A stretch of 64,000 nucleotides of DNA, from NCBI RefSeq assembly GCF_900098925.1, contig NZ_LT622360.1, positions 294,384 through 358,383 on the forward strand, read 5' to 3'. Below are positions 1 through 7,751 of the stretch, one piece after another; positions within the stretch are counted from its first letter, which is position 1; each line of letters begins with the position of its first letter. The notes under the pieces were generated by a model. The model was given only the letters and a program-made list of their open reading frames with translations. It searched no databases and had not been told where the DNA came from. Position numbers and translations under genes: made by a program. Source of the stretch: Bacillus massiliglaciei (GTDB lineage: Bacteria; Bacillota; Bacilli; Bacillales; DSM-1321).

Positions 1-101
1 TGTTTGCAATTATCATCCAATGCGGACCAGGTTCTTTCGTGTGTATCGCAATGGCTGGAAGAATGACAGTTGCTGCGATATACATTTTGGTTATTACCCA
101 T
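1..101 (-). CDS. CotX-like spore coat protein, N-terminal part (runs off the left edge)
   Basis: An ATG at 101-99 on the minus strand follows a strong ribosome binding site (AAGGAGG). About 33 residues stay open to the window edge: a Cys/His/Asn-rich stretch ending in TWSALDDNCK. A tryptophan followed by ALD and then a cysteine resembles, from memory, the N-terminus of CotX-type insoluble coat proteins. The CotW-like gene just upstream, transcribed in the same direction, supports this, since cotW and cotX are neighbours in B. subtilis. Only the N-terminus is visible, so the identification is tentative. If correct, the product is a cross-linked structural protein of the outer spore coat or crust. 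Confidence 0.5.
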   Translation of the reverse strand, partial: MGNNQNVYRSNCHSSSHCDTHERTWSALDDNCK

Positions 102-225
102 GCTTATTTCCTCCTTAGGATTTTATTCCCTATTAAAATATGCGCTCAGGACCAATCTGGTTGGACGAATTTCTCAATCTATGCATCTATTTTTTAGGGG
201 AATTCATTATTTTCCTGGAACACTT

Positions 226-468
226 CTAGCGGTCTTCAAACTTTTTGGTGACCGGGTTCACATCATGTTCTGTAATTTTTGTCTTTTGATTGATGATCAA
301 TTCCGATTGCTGTTTTAATAGCTCAACTGTCTCCCGTAAATTTCTTTTTTCTTTTTCAGAGAGGTCAAGCTTATCTGTTTTGACACCGTGCTTGCGAAGT
401 GTCCTGGACACCAGCAGCTCCATCAGCCGTTTTTGCGATTCCTCCAAATTGAACCCATTTAAATCCAT
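226..468 (-). CDS. cotW: CotW-like spore coat protein
   Basis: Eighty residues, starting at the ATG at 468 behind an AAAGGAGGG ribosome binding site; an upstream ATG in the same frame has no such site. The centre (KHGV, charged heptads, LLKQQSELIINQKTK) matches what I recall of B. subtilis CotW, which has KHGV-x-KDK and a QALIENQKKK-type segment at the same relative place. The protein is highly charged and probably helical, with no membrane segment. Its neighbours (a CotX-like start on one side, yjcFGH on the other) agree with the cot-yjc gene order of Bacillus. Likely role: a structural part of the insoluble outer coat, expressed late in the mother cell. No sigma-K promoter was established. 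Confidence 0.65.
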   Translation of the reverse strand: MDLNGFNLEESQKRLMELLVSRTLRKHGVKTDKLDLSEKEKRNLRETVELLKQQSELIINQKTKITEHDVNPVTKKFEDR

Positions 469-637
469 GATTTTACCCTCCTTTTTTTCCCTATATGGAT
501 AGACTATGAACAAATGCGGAGATTGGCATTGGTTAACTGCGGAAATTTATCGGTGTGACCGTTTTTTTTGTGAGTTTTATCTAATTTGATGTGAGTTATG
601 CTCATTTAGAAAAGGAAAAAAGACGTCAGCAAAAATA

Positions 638-676
638 AAAAGCATTAAATTTCTCTGTGAGAAATTTAATGCTTTT
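638..676 (-). terminator. Terminator downstream of yjcF, usable in both directions
   Basis: A perfect 18-bp inverted repeat (638-655 with 659-676, loop TGT) has A/T runs at both ends. It lies downstream of the leftward yjcH-yjcG-yjcF unit and upstream of the coat genes. The flat stretch 469-790 holds nothing else I can call; its left part should contain the coat-gene promoter. Confidence 0.8.
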
Positions 677-790
677 GCTTGCTGCAGGGTTTTCTGTATC
701 GGAAACGGGCCGTGCATAGAGCCACCCCCAAAGAGGCGCTCCTCCCAATCCATTATGATTCATTCTGAGAATCTATAAGTATGCATTTTT

Positions 791-1216
791 CTATAAGTTT
801 TTTACCATTGTTTTATGAGGAATGCCGGCATCCATAAATTCTTTTGAAACGATGTGATACCCTAATTTTTCATAAAAGGGAATGGCAGTGACCTGGGCGT
901 TTAATTTTAACTGGGAGACAGGGTGCTGTTTAGCGAATTCCTCAATCTTTCCCATGATGGCGGCTCCTGCTCCTTTTTCCCGTTTATCGGCAAGAACACA
1001 GATTCTCTCCACCTTGCCGATACCGTCCAAAATTCGGAATCGACCGGCTCCTGATGGACTTCCTTGGTCATCTAACAGAAGGAAGTGGGTCGCTTCATCT
1101 TCATATTGGTCAATTTCTTCTTCGAGCGGCACACGCTGTTCCTCAACGAATACTTTTTTTCTGATGGAGTATGCCTGAGTGCGTTCTTCTGGTGTAGCAG
1201 CAATCGTAACTAACAT
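791..1216 (-). CDS. yjcF: GNAT family N-acetyltransferase, YjcF type
   Basis: A 141-residue single-domain GNAT acyltransferase. The N-terminus (AYSIRKKVFVEEQRVP) is the usual opening of the YjcF/ElaA-like subgroup. The acetyl-CoA pyrophosphate loop lies in the middle (ICVLADKREKGAGAAIM), followed by LKLNAQVTAIPFYEKLGY, a typical GNAT motif-B region. Family knowledge: these enzymes move acetyl from acetyl-CoA to a small amine; the YjcF substrate is not known to me. The gene starts 1 bp after the yjcG stop, so the two are probably co-transcribed and translationally coupled. Confidence 0.85.
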   Translation of the reverse strand: MLVTIAATPEERTQAYSIRKKVFVEEQRVPLEEEIDQYEDEATHFLLLDDQGSPSGAGRFRILDGIGKVERICVLADKREKGAGAAIMGKIEEFAKQHPVSQLKLNAQVTAIPFYEKLGYHIVSKEFMDAGIPHKTMVKNL

Positions 1217-1217
1217 T

Positions 1218-1739
1218 CTATTCTTCAGCTCCTAGGCGAAATGTTTCATATACGGACCAAGGGCCATCCTCCAGCTGATAAAGCAGGTGAACCCGGTTCG
1301 CTTTTTCTTCATGTGTTAAATCAAGCATGCTCAGCTGGCCAAGTACATCTGAATGCTCATTATCATTCAGGTCTTGAGCAATAGTAATATGAGGGACGAA
1401 TGCATAACTTTCAGCTTTATCGATTTTGAAAAAGCGTTCACTGCGAAGGGCCTCATACAGCGCTTCCAATTCTTCAGTCGGCTCCACTTTAAAGAATATC
1501 GTGTTGCTGACAGGCTGGAAAGATTTTACCTTTGTCACTTTCAAGTCAAATGGATGGATTTCTTTGGCGATCTTTTTAAGTTTATCAGCCAGCTCGGAAG
1601 CTTCGATGTCAGCTTCAAAAGAAGGTTTCAATGTAATATGCGGCGGTATAAGCGCATATTTGGTATCATAACGCTTCCGATAGGAATTTGCGATATCCTG
1701 TAATTTTTTCGATGGGAAAATAACAACACCGTATTTCAT
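1218..1739 (-). CDS. yjcG: 2H phosphoesterase family protein YjcG
   Basis: A 173-residue protein with two HxTx motifs, the hallmark of the 2H (2'-5' RNA ligase-like) phosphoesterase fold: PPHITLK near residue 34 and VPHITIA near residue 117. The two histidines and two threonines form the presumed catalytic tetrad for cyclic phosphate or 2'-5' phosphodiester chemistry. Length and motif spacing match B. subtilis YjcG as I remember it. The start at 1739 follows AGGAGG at ideal spacing; a longer frame from 1772 lacks a ribosome binding site. It lies between yjcH and yjcF in an apparent three-gene unit. The physiological substrate is unknown. Confidence 0.88.
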   Translation of the reverse strand: MKYGVVIFPSKKLQDIANSYRKRYDTKYALIPPHITLKPSFEADIEASELADKLKKIAKEIHPFDLKVTKVKSFQPVSNTIFFKVEPTEELEALYEALRSERFFKIDKAESYAFVPHITIAQDLNDNEHSDVLGQLSMLDLTHEEKANRVHLLYQLEDGPWSVYETFRLGAEE

Positions 1740-1845
1740 AATTTGACCTCCTAAAAATAAAAAATGTGGCAATCATCTAAATATTTAGTATGGCTTCATT
1801 TTACCTGATGCGCCTTTATTGCGCCAGTTTAGGCTGAGTTCAAGC

Positions 1846-2571
1846 TTAAAACATTTCAGAGAGCGCCCGTTTTATATCTGCCTGCCAAAATTTCCAGGTA
1901 TGTTTTCCATCGAATTCATCATAGAAATAGGTAAAGGATTTCTTCTTTAATAAATCATGAAGTTCCCTGTTTGGTTCAATGAAATTCGATGTAGACCCAT
2001 CCTTAGTGGAGGGGACATCTGTTTCTCCTTTGCCGATTACGTGATAAAGATCAATCAGATGGGAATCTTCAAACTCGCGGACAGACTGCATCACCGTATC
2101 ATCGACTAAAGGGGATTGCATGATACATTTTCCGAAAGTATGCGGATACTGCATAGCTGCCATGAAAGAAACAGTTCCGCCAAGAGAGTCCCCAATTAAT
2201 CCCCGGCCGGATCCCATCTGATAAGTCGGGAATTCTTCGTCCAAAAATGGAACAAGCTCATGAGCAAGAAAGCGTATGTATGCACTCTGTTTTTTACCTT
2301 GCGGATGATATTTCTCCCATCGGTCAAAGCGGTCTTTATATGGAACACCGATGATAATCACATTTTCAATCTCTCCATTCGCTAACAGTTCATCAGCAAA
2401 ACGGCCGATTCGCCCCATTTGGAAATAATCCCGGCCATCCTGGGCAATCAGAAGAGAATATTTATACAATGGAGAAAAGTTTGCCGGCAGATAGACAAGA
2501 AGTTCCAATTCTTCATTCAATGCCTGGCTAGTAAAAGTATATTCTTTTATCGTGCCTTTACTGGTACTCAT
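1846..2571 (-). CDS. yjcH: Alpha/beta-hydrolase esterase, YjcH type
   Basis: A 241-residue putative esterase of the enterochelin-esterase/YjcH group. The nucleophile elbow GDSLGG puts the catalytic serine near residue 129; a C-terminal FDGKHTWKFW segment (His near 227) supplies the likely catalytic histidine. No signal peptide is visible, so it is probably cytoplasmic. The start was set at the ATG at 2571 because an AAAGGTG ribosome binding site lies about 7 nt upstream; the GTG 12 nt earlier overlaps that site. It is the first gene of the leftward yjcH-yjcG-yjcF unit. Substrate unknown. Confidence 0.85.
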   Translation of the reverse strand: MSTSKGTIKEYTFTSQALNEELELLVYLPANFSPLYKYSLLIAQDGRDYFQMGRIGRFADELLANGEIENVIIIGVPYKDRFDRWEKYHPQGKKQSAYIRFLAHELVPFLDEEFPTYQMGSGRGLIGDSLGGTVSFMAAMQYPHTFGKCIMQSPLVDDTVMQSVREFEDSHLIDLYHVIGKGETDVPSTKDGSTSNFIEPNRELHDLLKKKSFTYFYDEFDGKHTWKFWQADIKRALSEMF

Positions 2572-2737
2572 TTCATCACGCACCTTTGTGAAAAAGTATG
2601 ATTTTTTTCAATACTCGATTATTTTAGCATAGTCCCTGTTCTTTTACCCGCCAGGACTATAAATTCGGCATTAATCTGTATATAAGTCATGATATAATGA
2701 ATGAAACTTCTATAAAATGGAAAAGGGGCAGATTCTT

Positions 2738-3295
2738 ATGGCAAATTCCAGAGTTCATAGCAGGGAAGTAACAAAGGCCGCAAGAGAAGCGATTTGCAGC
2801 CGTGGCGTAACAATCGAAGCAATTGCAGAAATAGTATATGAATTGCAATATCCTTATAATGAAAAACTTGAACTGGAAGAATGTATTCACAGTGTGGAGA
2901 GAGTCCTGCTGAAACGGGAAATACAGCATGCCATTTTAGTAGGTGTAGAATTGGATAAATTGGCAGAACAAAAGAAACTCTCAGAGCCGCTTCAATCCAT
3001 TGTAGAGTCCGATGAAGGATTATTTGGTGTGGATGAAACGATTGCCTTTGGGGCGGTTCTGGCATACGGGAGCATTGCTGTCACTTCCTTTGGCCACCTT
3101 GATAAAAATAAAATAGGGATTATAAGGGACCTGGATACAAAAGAGGAGGGGAAGGTCCATACCTTTTTGGATGATATTGTGGCCAGCATTGCAGCCAGTG
3201 CAGCTTCCAGGCTGGCGCATCGATTAAGGGATGACGAAGAATCGCTGACAAAAGAAGAAAAAGATATTCAGGATGAAGAAGAACTGATTGGCTAA
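2738..3295 (+). CDS. yutG: Phosphatidylglycerophosphatase A-related protein, YutG type
   Basis: A 185-residue cytosolic protein starting at an ATG behind AAAAGGGG; the longer frame from 2717 would place that site inside the gene. Diagnostic blocks of the Bacillus YutG/PgpA-related family are clear: SRGVTIEAIAEIVYELQ near the start, an HAIL-VG-ELDKLAE block in the middle, then IVESDEGLFGVDE and VHTFLDDIVASIAASAASRLAHR. Family knowledge: this family is classed with phosphatidylglycerophosphatase A, which removes the phosphate from PGP. This version has no clear transmembrane helices, so its exact reaction is uncertain. It is a single gene with its own promoter region; the C-terminal tail is strongly acidic. 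Confidence 0.75.
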   Translation: MANSRVHSREVTKAAREAICSRGVTIEAIAEIVYELQYPYNEKLELEECIHSVERVLLKREIQHAILVGVELDKLAEQKKLSEPLQSIVESDEGLFGVDETIAFGAVLAYGSIAVTSFGHLDKNKIGIIRDLDTKEEGKVHTFLDDIVASIAASAASRLAHRLRDDEESLTKEEKDIQDEEELIG

Positions 3296-3321
3296 TCACC
3301 TTTCTTAACACAACCCATTTA

Positions 3322-3546
3322 TTATTTTATTTTTTTGAAAGAGCTGCCGGCTGCCGGGCGGACCGAAAGGATATTATCCAGTTTAAAGGTCCTCTTGGTT
3401 TGCCGGAGAAAACAAATTGCCCGAATGCGGTCACTGTCTGTGCAGATGACTTGTATTTTCCTCTGGGTGAAAGCCCCGCTTTCTGATTGATAAATGATTT
3501 CAAGTACAGTTCCAGGGAGCAAAAGTGCAGCCGGAAGAGTTGCCAT
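3322..3546 (-). CDS. Small conserved WYL-like protein
   Basis: A 74-residue protein with a very good ribosome binding site (AAAGGAGG, 7 nt before the ATG). The pattern of a short hydrophobic start, IYQSESGAFTQRKIQVI, then RIRAICFLRQTKRTFKLDNILSVRP resembles the C-terminal half of WYL-type ligand-sensing domains without any DNA-binding domain. Stand-alone proteins of this kind are common in Bacillus and have no established function that I know of. It converges on the YutG-like gene; only 26 bp separate the two stop codons. Confidence 0.6.
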   Translation of the reverse strand: MATLPAALLLPGTVLEIIYQSESGAFTQRKIQVICTDSDRIRAICFLRQTKRTFKLDNILSVRPAAGSSFKKIK

Positions 3547-3673
3547 GGATCCAACCTCCTTTGTTAAGTATGTTTATATTATATGCGAACAATTGTTCGT
3601 TATGCAAATGAAAGGAGAATATTTGTTTGTTTTTTTGTCTCGGATCTCTTTAAAAATTCTCTAAAAAAAGCTG

Positions 3674-3701
3674 TTGACATTGCTTGTTAAATACATATAA
3701 T
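3674..3701 (+). promoter_or_regulatory. Sigma-A promoter of tRNA-Val
   Basis: Perfect -35 (TTGACA, 3674-3679) and -10 (TATAAT, 3696-3701) with a 16-bp spacer, about 33 bp upstream of the tRNA. Consensus strength fits a stable-RNA promoter. Confidence 0.85.
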
Positions 3702-3734
3702 TAGAAGAGTACATAAGAGGTAAATAACAAATAT

Positions 3735-3807
3735 GATCTGTTAGCTCAGTTGGGAGAGCACAACCTTGACAGGGTTGGGGTCGGCGGTTCGAGCCCGTCA
3801 CAGGTCA
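3735..3807 (+). tRNA. tRNA-Val (anticodon GAC)
   Basis: The full cloverleaf folds by eye. Acceptor GATCTGT pairs with ACAGGTC (3735-3741/3800-3806), the D arm is GCTC/GAGC, and the anticodon stem CAACC/GGTTG encloses the loop TTGACAG, giving anticodon GAC (3768-3770). The T arm is GGCGG/CCGTC with loop TTCGAGC. Discriminator is A3807. The next bases are CTA, so the 3' CCA is not encoded and must be added by nucleotidyltransferase. It is a solitary tRNA gene with its own promoter and terminator. The acceptor contains one T-G wobble pair. Confidence 0.93.
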
Positions 3808-3816
3808 CTAATTAAG

Positions 3817-3857
3817 AAGGAGCTAAACTTGTTTAAAAAGGGTTTAGCTCCTTTTTT
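3817..3857 (+). terminator. Terminator of tRNA-Val
   Basis: A 12-bp stem (AAGGAGCTAAAC with GTTTAGCTCCTT, 3817-3828/3842-3853) followed by a run of six T. Confidence 0.88.
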
Positions 3858-3941
3858 ATCTTATTTATTTTTAATCAAAATTGATTTGATGAAAAAGAGA
3901 ACTTGCGTAGGATGATTCAAAATTCAATAAAAAAATAAACT

Positions 3942-4061
3942 ATGTGCATTTCCGCACATTCTTAATAAGTATGCTATACTAAATTGAAACCTTTGAAGTA
4001 TTAAATTTTTTTTACTTTACCTGTACCATTTACCCTGCTCGTTAATTGAGTAGGGTTTTTT
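3942..4061 (+). ncRNA. Candidate short orphan transcript between tRNA-Val and the cold-shock gene
   Basis: No reading frame lies here, yet the stretch has the signals of a small transcription unit. There is an extended -10 (TGC then TATACT, 3973-3980) and a terminator at 4033-4060 (CCCTGCTC, 7-nt loop, GAGTAGGG, then TTTTTT). The expected transcript is about 75 nt. A dyad ATGTGC-ATTTCC-GCACAT (3942-3959) sits where the -35 would be and could be an operator; the -35 itself is poor. It might instead be the end of a degraded gene. Inference only; no known small RNA was recognised. Confidence 0.35.
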
Positions 4062-4081
4062 GATTAATTAATGTGAAATAA

Positions 4082-4109
4082 AAAACAGACCCTATAAAAG
4101 AGTCTGTTT
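4082..4109 (-). terminator. Terminator of the cold-shock gene
   Basis: An inverted repeat AAACAGAC/GTCTGTTT with a short inner stem, followed on the minus strand by a T-rich run. It lies 18 bp past the cold-shock stop codon. Confidence 0.75.
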
Positions 4110-4126
4110 GTATGATTTATCTAAGA

Positions 4127-4327
4127 TTATGCTTTTTGAACGTTAGCTGCTTGAGCTCCGCGAGCGCCTTGCTCAACGTCAAAAGTAACTTTTTGGCCTT
4201 CGTCTAAAGACTTGAAGCCTTCACTTTGAATTGCTGAAAAGTGAACGAATACGTCGTCTCCATTTTCACGCTCGATGAAACCGAAACCTTTTTCTGCGTT
4301 AAACCATTTTACTGTACCTTGTTCCAT
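4127..4327 (-). CDS. Cold-shock protein (CspB/CspD type)
   Basis: A 66-residue cold-shock domain. RNP-1 (KGFGFIE) and RNP-2 (DVFVHFSAI) are both intact, and the protein opens with [14 protein letters not shown]. It binds single-stranded RNA/DNA and acts as an RNA chaperone. Length and the [10 protein letters not shown] end fit the small Bacillus Csp paralogues; I cannot separate cspB, cspC and cspD by eye. The ATG follows AGGAGG. A promoter about 110 nt upstream (4445-4473) implies the long untranslated leader usual for csp mRNAs. Confidence 0.93.
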   Translation of the reverse strand: MEQGTVKWFNAEKGFGFIERENGDDVFVHFSAIQSEGFKSLDEGQKVTFDVEQGARGAQAANVQKA

Positions 4328-4444
4328 TTTTGTTGCCTCCTAGTGCGATTGCACAAATGTTACTATTCTTGCCCAAAGTGATTCTCCAGAAGAAAGGTCT
4401 AGCCTTAAACTATTGTTTACACCGAACAAAAATAATTCTTCTTT

Positions 4445-4473
4445 ATAATAACAGTAAATATCCGAGAATGCAA
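4445..4473 (-). promoter_or_regulatory. Promoter of the cold-shock gene
   Basis: On the minus strand a -35 TTGCAT (4473-4468) and a -10 TATTAT (4450-4445) are separated by exactly 17 bp. Transcription from here gives a leader of about 110 nt ahead of the csp ATG. Confidence 0.6.
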
Positions 4474-5055
4474 ATAGCCAATGATATAAGGGGGACTCAT
4501 AGCTTTTAAAAAAAGAAATTTTATATCTATTCGGGTAGACCCAGTCTTTTTTGAAGCCAGTAAAATAGACCGTCTTTTTTAGAATAACAAATCATTTAAT
4601 TAAAATAGATGTCAATGCAGGGGATATAGGAAACAAAATACGGATTATAATATTAAATCTTATGAGCTTATCGACGGTGCAATAAACATAAAATTATCTA
4701 TATAATGGAAGTTTTTTTCTTTGCATTTTCAGATTCTTTGGATCTTATCTTAATTAGAGACGTTTAATCAGAATATCTCCGCTTATATCTGCTTTTTAAG
4801 ATTCCTTCTTTACATTAACCGAAAATTCTCCGTCTATGTATTCTCATACCTTTAGAAAAAAATAATACGAGAGCTTAAAAGAAAGTCCTGAAGCTGGGGC
4901 GATTTTGAAAAAATGTTTTATTCTCTAACTTTAGATTTACCAGACAATTCTAATAGTGTATTCTAAACCATACATGTATTTCTTTAATTTGATTTGGACA
5001 TTCTCCTTTAACATAAAGAAGGGGATTTGTTATACCATATTAGAAGGTGATGCCA
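4474..5055. other. Long AT-rich intergenic stretch without a recognisable gene
   Basis: About 580 bp with no convincing reading frame on either strand, no tRNA and no strong hairpin. It is AT-rich, with scattered short T runs, and should hold the promoter of the HAD gene. I see no homology signal in it; it may be a decayed gene. Confidence 0.4.
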
Positions 5056-5733
5056 GTGAGCAAAAATGACCCTATCATATTTGATTTAGACGGTACTATA
5101 TTTGATTGTAAGGAACTGACGAATCTAACATTCCCTCGTACATTGGAAGTATTGAAGGAACGATATTCGGAAGAATTAGAAATGAAAATTTTTCCAAGTT
5201 ATGAGCACTTTCTTGGAATGGTCACAGATGATATTTTTGCGATTCTTTTGCCTAATGCCGATTCAGAAGTAATTGAAGAAGCGGAAGCGATATTAGTGGA
5301 TATTGAGGCGGAATATATTCCAAAGGCGGGAAAATTATTTCCGCATGTGGAAGATACCTTGAAAGCTTTGAAAAACGAAGGATATCCGCTATACATAGCC
5401 AGCAATGGAAGCAAAGAGTATGTACATAGGGTCATCGAGGAATTTTCGTTAGAGTCCTATTTTGTTGACCTTTATAGCGCAGGAGGCCAAGAAACCAGAA
5501 CGAAAGTTGAACTTGTTGCTAAGCTGCTGGATGCCTATCCGGCTAAAAAAGGAGTGATGGTGGGAGACCGCCATTCTGATATAGAGGCAGGAAAGTTTAA
5601 CCAACTTATAACCATTGGATGCCGATACGGCTTTGGAGATGAGAAGGAAATCCAGGATGCTGATTATACGGTTCACCATATTCAAGAGATTTTGCCCATT
5701 ATAAAGAAACAATCAGAAAAGGATCCGGTCTGA
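5056..5733 (+). CDS. HAD-superfamily phosphatase
   Basis: A 225-residue HAD hydrolase of the phosphoglycolate/beta-phosphoglucomutase-like subfamily. Motif I is IFDLDGTIFD (nucleophile near residue 10), motif II is IASNGS, and motif IV is GVMVGDRHSDIEAG; a helical cap lies between motifs I and II. Expected to remove phosphate from a small cytosolic metabolite; the substrate cannot be told. The start was set at the GTG at 5056, eight bases after AGAAGG; GTG 5047 and ATG 5050 lie on or too near that site. Single gene with its own terminator. It precedes, but is not part of, the operon at 5.9-13.2 kb. Confidence 0.82.
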   Translation: MSKNDPIIFDLDGTIFDCKELTNLTFPRTLEVLKERYSEELEMKIFPSYEHFLGMVTDDIFAILLPNADSEVIEEAEAILVDIEAEYIPKAGKLFPHVEDTLKALKNEGYPLYIASNGSKEYVHRVIEEFSLESYFVDLYSAGGQETRTKVELVAKLLDAYPAKKGVMVGDRHSDIEAGKFNQLITIGCRYGFGDEKEIQDADYTVHHIQEILPIIKKQSEKDPV

Positions 5734-5748
5734 CCGAATCCTTTTTTT
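5718..5748 (+). terminator. Terminator of the HAD gene
   Basis: The hairpin AAGGAT-C-CGGT / ACCG-A-ATCCTT overlaps the TGA stop codon and is followed by seven T. Confidence 0.75.
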
Positions 5749-5790
5749 AAATGTAAAAATAAAATATAAAGTTTAGAATTATCAATTTAT

Positions 5791-5808
5791 TTCACCAATA
5801 TTGGTGAA
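5791..5808. promoter_or_regulatory. 18-bp perfect palindrome upstream of the PRD-regulator operon
   Basis: TTCACCAATATTGGTGAA is a perfect 9+9 palindrome about 90 bp upstream of the regulator gene, in the only sizeable gap before the nine-gene operon. A possible -10 (TATACT, 5843-5848) lies 35 bp downstream, with a weak -35. This is probably an operator, either for the operon's own regulator or for a global one. No protein was matched to it. Confidence 0.5.
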
Positions 5809-5901
5809 TGAATTTGGACTGTAAAGGATTTTATCTACAAGCTATACTTTTTATAAGGTCCTTAGTATTTATAAATATATGAATAAAGTGCGGTGAAGAA
5901 T

Positions 5902-7734
5902 TTGTTAACAACGAGAGAAATTCAAATCGTAACTAAATTACTTGGAGCTGAAAAAACGGTCCGGACTAAAGATTTATCAGCAGAATTCCATGTGAGTACA
6001 AGGACAATCAAATCCGATTTAGACAAAGTCCGAAAATGGTTTCAACAGGAAGGAGTTTCCTTTTACGCTCAGTCAAATAAAGGTTATTGGGTTGAAAGCA
6101 GTAAAAACGAACGGCTGAAACTTTACAGGTTATTAATGGAAATGAAGGGATCGCCTTTATATCCTGATCAGAACATGAGGATTGAGAAAATGTTATATTT
6201 ATTTCTTTCTCACAAGGAGTATATGACAACGGCAGAAATAGCAAATCATTTACTTGTAAGCAGGAATACGGTGATTAGTGATTTAGATTACCTGGAAAAT
6301 TTTATTCAGCCCTGGATGGTGACATTAGAGCGAAAACCGCGTATTGGATATAAGCTTGTCGGCAATGAAATTCATATTCGGCTGCTTTTCGAACATATGA
6401 TCCAAGAAAATTTAAGTCATTTTGATATGTATAAAATCATTTCTCAATTGAAATCTAATGTTTCTAATGATGGAACCAGTGTTTATATTCAGGAGATTCA
6501 ACATGAATTCGATCTAGTGATGGGGTATATCCGCATGGTGCTAGCAAATGATGAGCTGAAAAACGTTCCAAATGCAGAGATATTATCCATTCTGATGCGA
6601 CTGATTATTTTTCTAGTCCGTATTGAATCTGAATTCACGATTGGGAGCTATCGGTTAGCGAAAAAAGGACACTATCATTCTTCTGCCTCTTCTGAATTTA
6701 TTTTTGAGGTAATGGATCAGCTTTGTCAGGAGTTAGGTCTCCCTCTTCTGGAAGATGAATTTCTCTATGTCCATCGTAACTTTTTGTTAGAAGATAAGGA
6801 ACTGAATCTTTTAACGGTTACAGAGGAGATGATTCGTCATGTTAGTCAAAAAGAGCAGATCCCCTACGATAAGGATACTCGGTTATTCAATAATTTACTG
6901 ACCCATTTGTCTTTGCGATTTGAAAAAAATAAAACCTATGTGACAGAAGTCAATCCGTTTACGAATGAGATTAAAAGAAATAACTCATCCTTATTTTCCA
7001 GTATAAAAGAGGCTTGTGAATTCCTTTTTGGAAAGCATTCATGTGTCATTAATGACTCGTTTCTATCCTTCATTGCTTTACACTTCCTCGTTTCATATGA
7101 AAATGGGTTTAAAAAGAAGCCGAGAATTAAAGCCTTATATGTGTGCTCGACAGGGAGAGGTGTTGCCCGTTTAATTAAAAATCGAGTAGAGCGGGAAATC
7201 GGTGAAATTAACATTACTAGTTACTGCTCGGTAATTGAAGCTGATGAAATCAGCAAAAATGAGGATATTGATTTGATTATCAGTGTTTTCCCCATTCAAT
7301 CAAGCATTCCGGTAGTTGTTGTGGAGCCAGTTCCCACTGAAGAAAGTATCCAAATCATTCAAGAAAAGTTTAATGAACTGATAAAGAATAAAGTATGCGA
7401 CACAGAATTTATAATTGAAAAAAATGAAACTTCCGCAAATGAAGATTATGAAATGATCAGTCAAGAAATTATTGTAAAAGGCTTTGAACTTTCTTATGAA
7501 TTTTCGGAATTGTTAAAAGATAAAATTCCAGAGGACAAAAAAAGGGGATTGCAGGTTCATCTGTTTTTAATGGTGCATCGTTATTATTTCCATCAGCAGT
7601 ATGACCAGTTTATTCATCAAACTAAAGATTCTCATGATGAAGGAGTATTAACTCAAATTAATACCATTTTAGAGCGTCATAACATATTTATTAATGACAC
7701 AGAACGGAACGCTCTATTAACATACTTTCAATGA
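5902..7734 (+). CDS. PRD-containing BglG/MtlR-type transcriptional regulator
   Basis: About 610 residues, built like a PTS-linked activator. There is an N-terminal HTH (TREIQIVTKLLG... VSTRTIKSDLDKVR), then a second HTH (MTTAEIANHLLVSRNTVISDLDYL). Two PRD-like helical regions follow (about 170-290 and 300-420). A IIB-like domain comes next, with a Cys near the start of a beta strand (IKALYVCSTGRGVARLIKNRVE), and then a poorly defined tail. Family knowledge: PRDs are phosphorylated by HPr and EIIB and switch activity with sugar supply. A TTG at 5902 follows GGTGA at good spacing; a GTG at 5893 is possible but has no site. Its stop overlaps a possible upstream start of the amidohydrolase, so it probably controls the downstream operon. 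Confidence 0.85.
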   Translation: MLTTREIQIVTKLLGAEKTVRTKDLSAEFHVSTRTIKSDLDKVRKWFQQEGVSFYAQSNKGYWVESSKNERLKLYRLLMEMKGSPLYPDQNMRIEKMLYLFLSHKEYMTTAEIANHLLVSRNTVISDLDYLENFIQPWMVTLERKPRIGYKLVGNEIHIRLLFEHMIQENLSHFDMYKIISQLKSNVSNDGTSVYIQEIQHEFDLVMGYIRMVLANDELKNVPNAEILSILMRLIIFLVRIESEFTIGSYRLAKKGHYHSSASSEFIFEVMDQLCQELGLPLLEDEFLYVHRNFLLEDKELNLLTVTEEMIRHVSQKEQIPYDKDTRLFNNLLTHLSLRFEKNKTYVTEVNPFTNEIKRNNSSLFSSIKEACEFLFGKHSCVINDSFLSFIALHFLVSYENGFKKKPRIKALYVCSTGRGVARLIKNRVEREIGEINITSYCSVIEADEISKNEDIDLIISVFPIQSSIPVVVVEPVPTEESIQIIQEKFNELIKNKVCDTEFIIEKNETSANEDYEMISQEIIVKGFELSYEFSELLKDKIPEDKKRGLQVHLFLMVHRYYFHQQYDQFIHQTKDSHDEGVLTQINTILERHNIFINDTERNALLTYFQ

Positions 7735-7751
7735 TCGGATGTGAGGAGGAA

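Noticed and set aside
5734-5901. Sigma-54 promoter for the PRD-regulated operon
   Set aside because: No GG-N10-GC pair was found, and the regulator lacks an AAA+ domain.
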